Assembly (NCBI GenBank): GCA_937952445.1
Contig: CALGAA010000257.1
Span: forward strand, 1 to 9,612
Origin: an uncultured Bacteroidota bacterium
Lineage (GTDB): Bacteria; Bacteroidota; Bacteroidia; Chitinophagales; Saprospiraceae
DNA: 9,612 nucleotides
Reading direction: 5' to 3'
Each line of letters opens with the position of its first letter. Position 1 is the stretch's first letter. The position numbers and the translations under genes are program-made. The notes below the pieces were generated by a model, which saw nothing but the letters and a program-made list of their open reading frames with translations, was not told the DNA's origin and searched no databases. This document shows, piece after piece, positions 6,587 through 9,612 of the stretch.

Positions 6587-8552
6587 TGATCTCAATATCG
6601 TATTTTTTCTTCAATTGTGCAACCCATTGCTCTTCCAGGTACTTTTGATAGTCGGACATTACCGTGCCCCGGGCCTCTTCAAAATCCAGCAAGGTTCCCT
6701 CCCCGATATCCAATACGTGGCCATACCACGTAGAACCGCTTTGCTGATCCGTGTACGACCGAAGACTTCCTTCGGTTAAATCCTCCTCACCCCTCTGAAA
6801 CCGATCCAAAAATTCACCCTCGCCCAGCGACCGGGGCTCATAACTGACTACCTCCGCCGCTTTATTCAATTTCTTCAACACCTTTGCGGGTGACTTTTTC
6901 CGAATCAGCCGTTCTACCTTTTTCAACACCCGGGGATTGGTGGTGTTCACCTGAAACTGGTTAAATTCAATCTGACGGGGAGTGTGATATTCGCTGCGAT
7001 GCTGCCGGTAATACGCGCGCAATCCGGCTGTGTCCTGGCCAGCACGATCCCAGATCTTTTCCTTGGATATTTCAAACAGCATAATCCCTTCCCGGTACTC
7101 CCGCATAATTTCCCGAAACTCGGGATATTTCTCCTCGAGGTGAGCTTTCTCGTATTTCAGTATTTCGTGGGTTACGTAATTCTCCAGGATTTCACCGACG
7201 ACTTTGCTGGCATCCCGCACGTGATATCCCTGGTATCGGGCATCCAGATTCCCAGACAAAAAGTCCAAAAACCCCTGAAGATCATAACCTGCCTCCCCAA
7301 TATAAAATAAGTCTGGATTTTCCTCCGGTTCAGGCACTTCCCAATTGACCTGAAAAACATCTTTGGTCAAAATCTCCAGCAGTTGATCATTGGTGACATC
7401 CGTCCTCCGATAATTTTCTTCTTCTTTTACCCGTGCTACGAGGGCATCCTGAGCGAGATTGTACCGGTCATCGCTGCGGACCAGATTCTCCAGGTACCGC
7501 CTTTCGGATTCATAACTCCCCATCGTGTCCAGCGAAATCCGTTGAATGATGTGCCAGCCATAACTCGTCTGCACCGGAGGAGAAATCCCTCCGTCTTCCT
7601 CAATTGCAAAAGCGGCTTCTTCAAATTCAGGCGTATATTTTCCCATTTGAAACTTTCCTAAATACCCCTGTTGACGATTGTTGTTTTTATCCTCGCTGTA
7701 TTTTTCCACCATTTCTCCAAAATCCGCCCCGTTTTGCAACATTTGATATACTTTTTCAATCACTTGTTTGGAGGTATCCACGCTTCCTTGCATCGGCTTA
7801 CGAATCAAAATATGAGCGACTTCTATAGTTCCCGGATCGGGAATCCGACCGTTCACCTTGATCAGATGATATCCCAGATTGGTCCGAACAGGTCCAGCCA
7901 CTTCTCCCACAGGGGTGGAGTACATCAGCGTTTCCAATTCGTACATTCCACTTGGCAATTTGGCGCGGCGGTATCCCAGATGACCATGGTTTTGCAAAAC
8001 CGATCGATCCTGGGAATATTTACGAGCCACATCCTCAAAATTTTCCCCGGATTCGATTTCCTTTTTGGCTGTTTCAAGCACTTCAATGGCCCGTTCTGAT
8101 AAAACCTCAGCTCCATCCTCCGGAACAAGTCGTAATATATGGCTGATATCGATATTCCATTTCATCCGGTCGTACAGCTCTTTGGTCATCCGATCCAGTA
8201 TTGCTTCGTCAGACATATATTTATCGGCGAGCTGGTTGCGGTATACGGCGAGCTCCGACTCCAACTGGTCATTCTGGTCCATGCCCTGAGCCCGGGCATC
8301 GGCGACCTTCAGCTTAAATTTTTGATATAAGTCCAGAAATTCCCTGACCGATTTCTCATCATACTTCGCCACATCGGCGTTGCTTTTCTCATAGACGTAA
8401 GAAAATTCCGACAAATGAACGACGTCGTCCCCAATGCTAAATAATACAGGATCATCGGTTGCATTTTGGGCTAAAAGGACTGAGAATGAGAGTGAAATGG
8501 CGTATAGTACAAGTACTGCGGGGAAAAACCTGTATATCATGGAATTTAACAT
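6552..8552 (-). CDS. Two-domain parvulin-type peptidylprolyl isomerase, long paralogue
   Basis: A 666-residue exported foldase. The signal peptide is at 1-29 (hydrophobic 9-28, LLAQ before NATDD); ATG 8552 and an in-frame ATG at 8540 are both possible. A helical SurA-like N-domain covers about 35-130. Two tandem parvulin domains follow, each with both usual histidines: 133-235 (DISHIL, GHLGY, LGYHLIKV) and 243-340 (EVAHILI, GYLGK, YGWHIIQRI). The last 320 residues are mostly helical and charged and are not clearly assigned; they include a segment FYIGEAGYDLQGF that looks like a second chaperone N-domain. It should catalyse cis-trans prolyl isomerisation and chaperone envelope proteins in the periplasm. 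It heads the three-gene folding cluster, 139 bp after the glycosyltransferase, so its own promoter is likely there. Confidence 0.93.
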   Translation of the reverse strand: MLNSMIYRFFPAVLVLYAISLSFSVLLAQNATDDPVLFSIGDDVVHLSEFSYVYEKSNADVAKYDEKSVREFLDLYQKFKLKVADARAQGMDQNDQLESELAVYRNQLADKYMSDEAILDRMTKELYDRMKWNIDISHILRLVPEDGAEVLSERAIEVLETAKKEIESGENFEDVARKYSQDRSVLQNHGHLGYRRAKLPSGMYELETLMYSTPVGEVAGPVRTNLGYHLIKVNGRIPDPGTIEVAHILIRKPMQGSVDTSKQVIEKVYQMLQNGADFGEMVEKYSEDKNNNRQQGYLGKFQMGKYTPEFEEAAFAIEEDGGISPPVQTSYGWHIIQRISLDTMGSYESERRYLENLVRSDDRYNLAQDALVARVKEEENYRRTDVTNDQLLEILTKDVFQVNWEVPEPEENPDLFYIGEAGYDLQGFLDFLSGNLDARYQGYHVRDASKVVGEILENYVTHEILKYEKAHLEEKYPEFREIMREYREGIMLFEISKEKIWDRAGQDTAGLRAYYRQHRSEYHTPRQIEFNQFQVNTTNPRVLKKVERLIRKKSPAKVLKKLNKAAEVVSYEPRSLGEGEFLDRFQRGEEDLTEGSLRSYTDQQSGSTWYGHVLDIGEGTLLDFEEARGTVMSDYQKYLEEQWVAQLKKKYDIEINETVLESIIRS

Positions 8553-8691
8553 TTGTAGATAAAAAATTATGAAACGAATATATCAGAGATATTGGTATAT
8601 CCGGGCCGGGTTAATAAGTTTCCTTCCACAGGACGCGAATTGTTCATTCGTTTTCTAAATTTTTATTTTGTCCATACATGTCATTGGTTTT
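8553..8691 (-). promoter_or_regulatory. Probable promoter region of the folding-gene cluster
   Basis: A 139-bp AT-rich gap, the first large spacing upstream of the long isomerase. On the minus strand a TATATTCG (8575-8582) is one base from the Bacteroidota -7 element TAnnTTTG and would put the transcript start about 16 nt before the ATG, but no matching TTG-type -33 element is seen. No clear terminator for the glycosyltransferase gene is found, so read-through is possible. No small gene is visible. Confidence 0.35.
8580..8601. promoter_or_regulatory. Interlocked ATATC/GATAT inverted repeats
   Basis: The plus strand reads ATATC-AGA-GATAT-TGGT-ATATC, so the central GATAT can pair with either flanking ATATC. 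It partly overlaps the best -7 candidate upstream of the long isomerase, a sensible place for an operator. AT-rich sequence yields such short repeats by chance, so confidence is low. Confidence 0.25.
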
Positions 8692-9612
8692 CTACTTCGC
8701 ATCCTCTCCATTGCCGGGGAGATCTTTGGACAGGTGAGCATCTTCACCTATGATATACCCTGGCCGTCCTCTCACCTGAAGAAAGATTTTACCGATATAC
8801 TCACCGAGCAGACCGATCAGCAGAAATTGTATACTGCTGAAAAACAACACGACTATCATCAATGAAGTCCAGCCCGGTACCGTGTCGTCCACGATAAGAT
8901 GCACGTACAAAGCCCAAATAAACAGGCAAAATGCTGCCCCAATAGAGAGTAAGCCCAGTATGATTCCATACCGCAAAGGGGTAATGCTCGTAGCGGTCAT
9001 TCCATCGAGTGCCAGCCGGATCATCTTGATCCAGGTGTATTTGGTCTCACCTCCGGCTCTTGGTCTATGCAGATAAGTAGTAGTCGCAGCTCCCCACAGA
9101 CCAGGGTTGTGGAGATGTGGAGGAGGAGGGGGGATCACCGGACATAAATCCGCTATGATGCCGCGTAAATACACATTACGCTCCGGCATTGTCCGCAATA
9201 CTGCCGCTACCCGATGACTTATCAGCCGAAAGTCATTGGATTTGTACACGACTCCGGACGAAGAGGCCATTCGTCTGATTAAAACATAATACAGCTTTGA
9301 AGTCAGTTTCTTCCATTGGGATGCAGAATCCGACTGGTATTCCGGAATGGCATGAACTACATCAAACCCCGCTTCATACTTTTGGATCATAGCAGGGATA
9401 TGTTCGGGGGGTTGCTGTAGATCCAGATCCACAGTCACTAATACTTCTCCCCGGGCTGCCCGGATACCGGCCATCAAAGCCTGCTGCTGGCCAAAATTCC
9501 TTGAAAAATGAATGGCTTGTAATTCCGGATAATCGGATTTCAAAACTTCCATGATCATACCAGATCCATCCCGGCTCCCATCATTGACCAGGATCACTTC
9601 ACATTGAAATGG
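8692..9612 (-). CDS. GT2 polyprenyl-phosphate glycosyltransferase, GtrB/ArnC-like, 5' end missing
   Basis: The last 306 residues of an inner-membrane glycosyltransferase whose start lies right of the window; the frame stays open to the edge, so a GTG at 9597 is not the start. Visible motifs: VILVNDGSRDGS (nucleotide-binding strand), FSRNFGQQQALMAGI, the metal-binding D62-L-D64 in VDLDLQQPPEH, SNDFRLISHRV, and AGGETKYTWIKMIRLALDG before two membrane helices (about 216-241 and 250-273). This layout is that of enzymes moving a sugar from a nucleotide donor to undecaprenyl or dolichyl phosphate at the cytoplasmic face, feeding O-antigen, lipid A or glycan modification. A 13-15 residue proline-rich insertion (157-171) interrupts the usual loop before GETKY. 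The C-terminal tail ends in NGEDAK. The donor sugar cannot be told. Confidence 0.9.
   Translation of the reverse strand, partial: PFQCEVILVNDGSRDGSGMIMEVLKSDYPELQAIHFSRNFGQQQALMAGIRAARGEVLVTVDLDLQQPPEHIPAMIQKYEAGFDVVHAIPEYQSDSASQWKKLTSKLYYVLIRRMASSSGVVYKSNDFRLISHRVAAVLRTMPERNVYLRGIIADLCPVIPPPPPHLHNPGLWGAATTTYLHRPRAGGETKYTWIKMIRLALDGMTATSITPLRYGIILGLLSIGAAFCLFIWALYVHLIVDDTVPGWTSLMIVVLFFSSIQFLLIGLLGEYIGKIFLQVRGRPGYIIGEDAHLSKDLPGNGEDAK

Noticed and set aside
6586..6595. TTG start giving the lipoprotein three extra residues (MRS)
   Set aside because: The ATG at 6586 gives a normal lipoprotein signal beginning MKRF and needs no rare start codon.
9595..9597. GTG as the start of the glycosyltransferase
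   Set aside because: It falls inside the conserved EVILVNDGS strand and the frame continues open to the window edge, so the gene is truncated by the window.

Overview
The window looks like chromosomal DNA from a member of the Bacteroidota, possibly a Saprospiria- or Lewinella-like lineage; the lower rank is a guess. The signs are a SurA/parvulin gene triplet, an M1 peptidase with a GMEHQ signature in place of GxMEN, LytTR-type regulation, a TlpA-like thioredoxin, and starts without a clear Shine-Dalgarno. There are no rRNA or tRNA genes, no CRISPR array and no transposase. The window is almost fully coding.

Layout: the left edge (1-281) holds the 3' end of a plus-strand TlpA/AhpC-like thioredoxin gene. 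Everything after it is on the minus strand. Reading in the direction of transcription, from right to left, the genes are: a GT2 polyprenyl-phosphate-type glycosyltransferase cut by the right edge (9612-8692); a 666-aa two-domain parvulin isomerase (8552-6552); a lipoprotein with a SurA-like N-terminal fold but no recognisable parvulin domain (6586-5702); a 458-aa SurA-like isomerase (5712-4336); a LytTR response regulator (4301-3525); an exported M1-family metallopeptidase (about 3302-1506); and an exported ADPRM-like metallophosphoesterase (1421-525). The thioredoxin and the phosphoesterase converge on a 243-bp spacer.

The core unit is the periplasmic folding block. The long isomerase, the lipoprotein and the short isomerase overlap by 35 and 11 bp, so they are almost certainly co-transcribed and probably translationally coupled. 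The likely joint job is chaperoning outer-membrane proteins. The LytTR regulator follows after only 34 bp and has no histidine kinase beside it in this window. The peptidase and phosphoesterase are also predicted to be exported, so most products here act in the envelope, but a shared pathway is not shown by the sequence.

Nothing here amounts to a clearly new system. The points most worth a second look are: a hairpin-rich block that supplies an unusual N-terminal extension to the M1 peptidase; a LytTR domain with non-standard residues at predicted base-contact positions; a 13-15 residue proline-rich insertion in a conserved loop of the glycosyltransferase; and the division of parvulin motifs across the SurA triplet.
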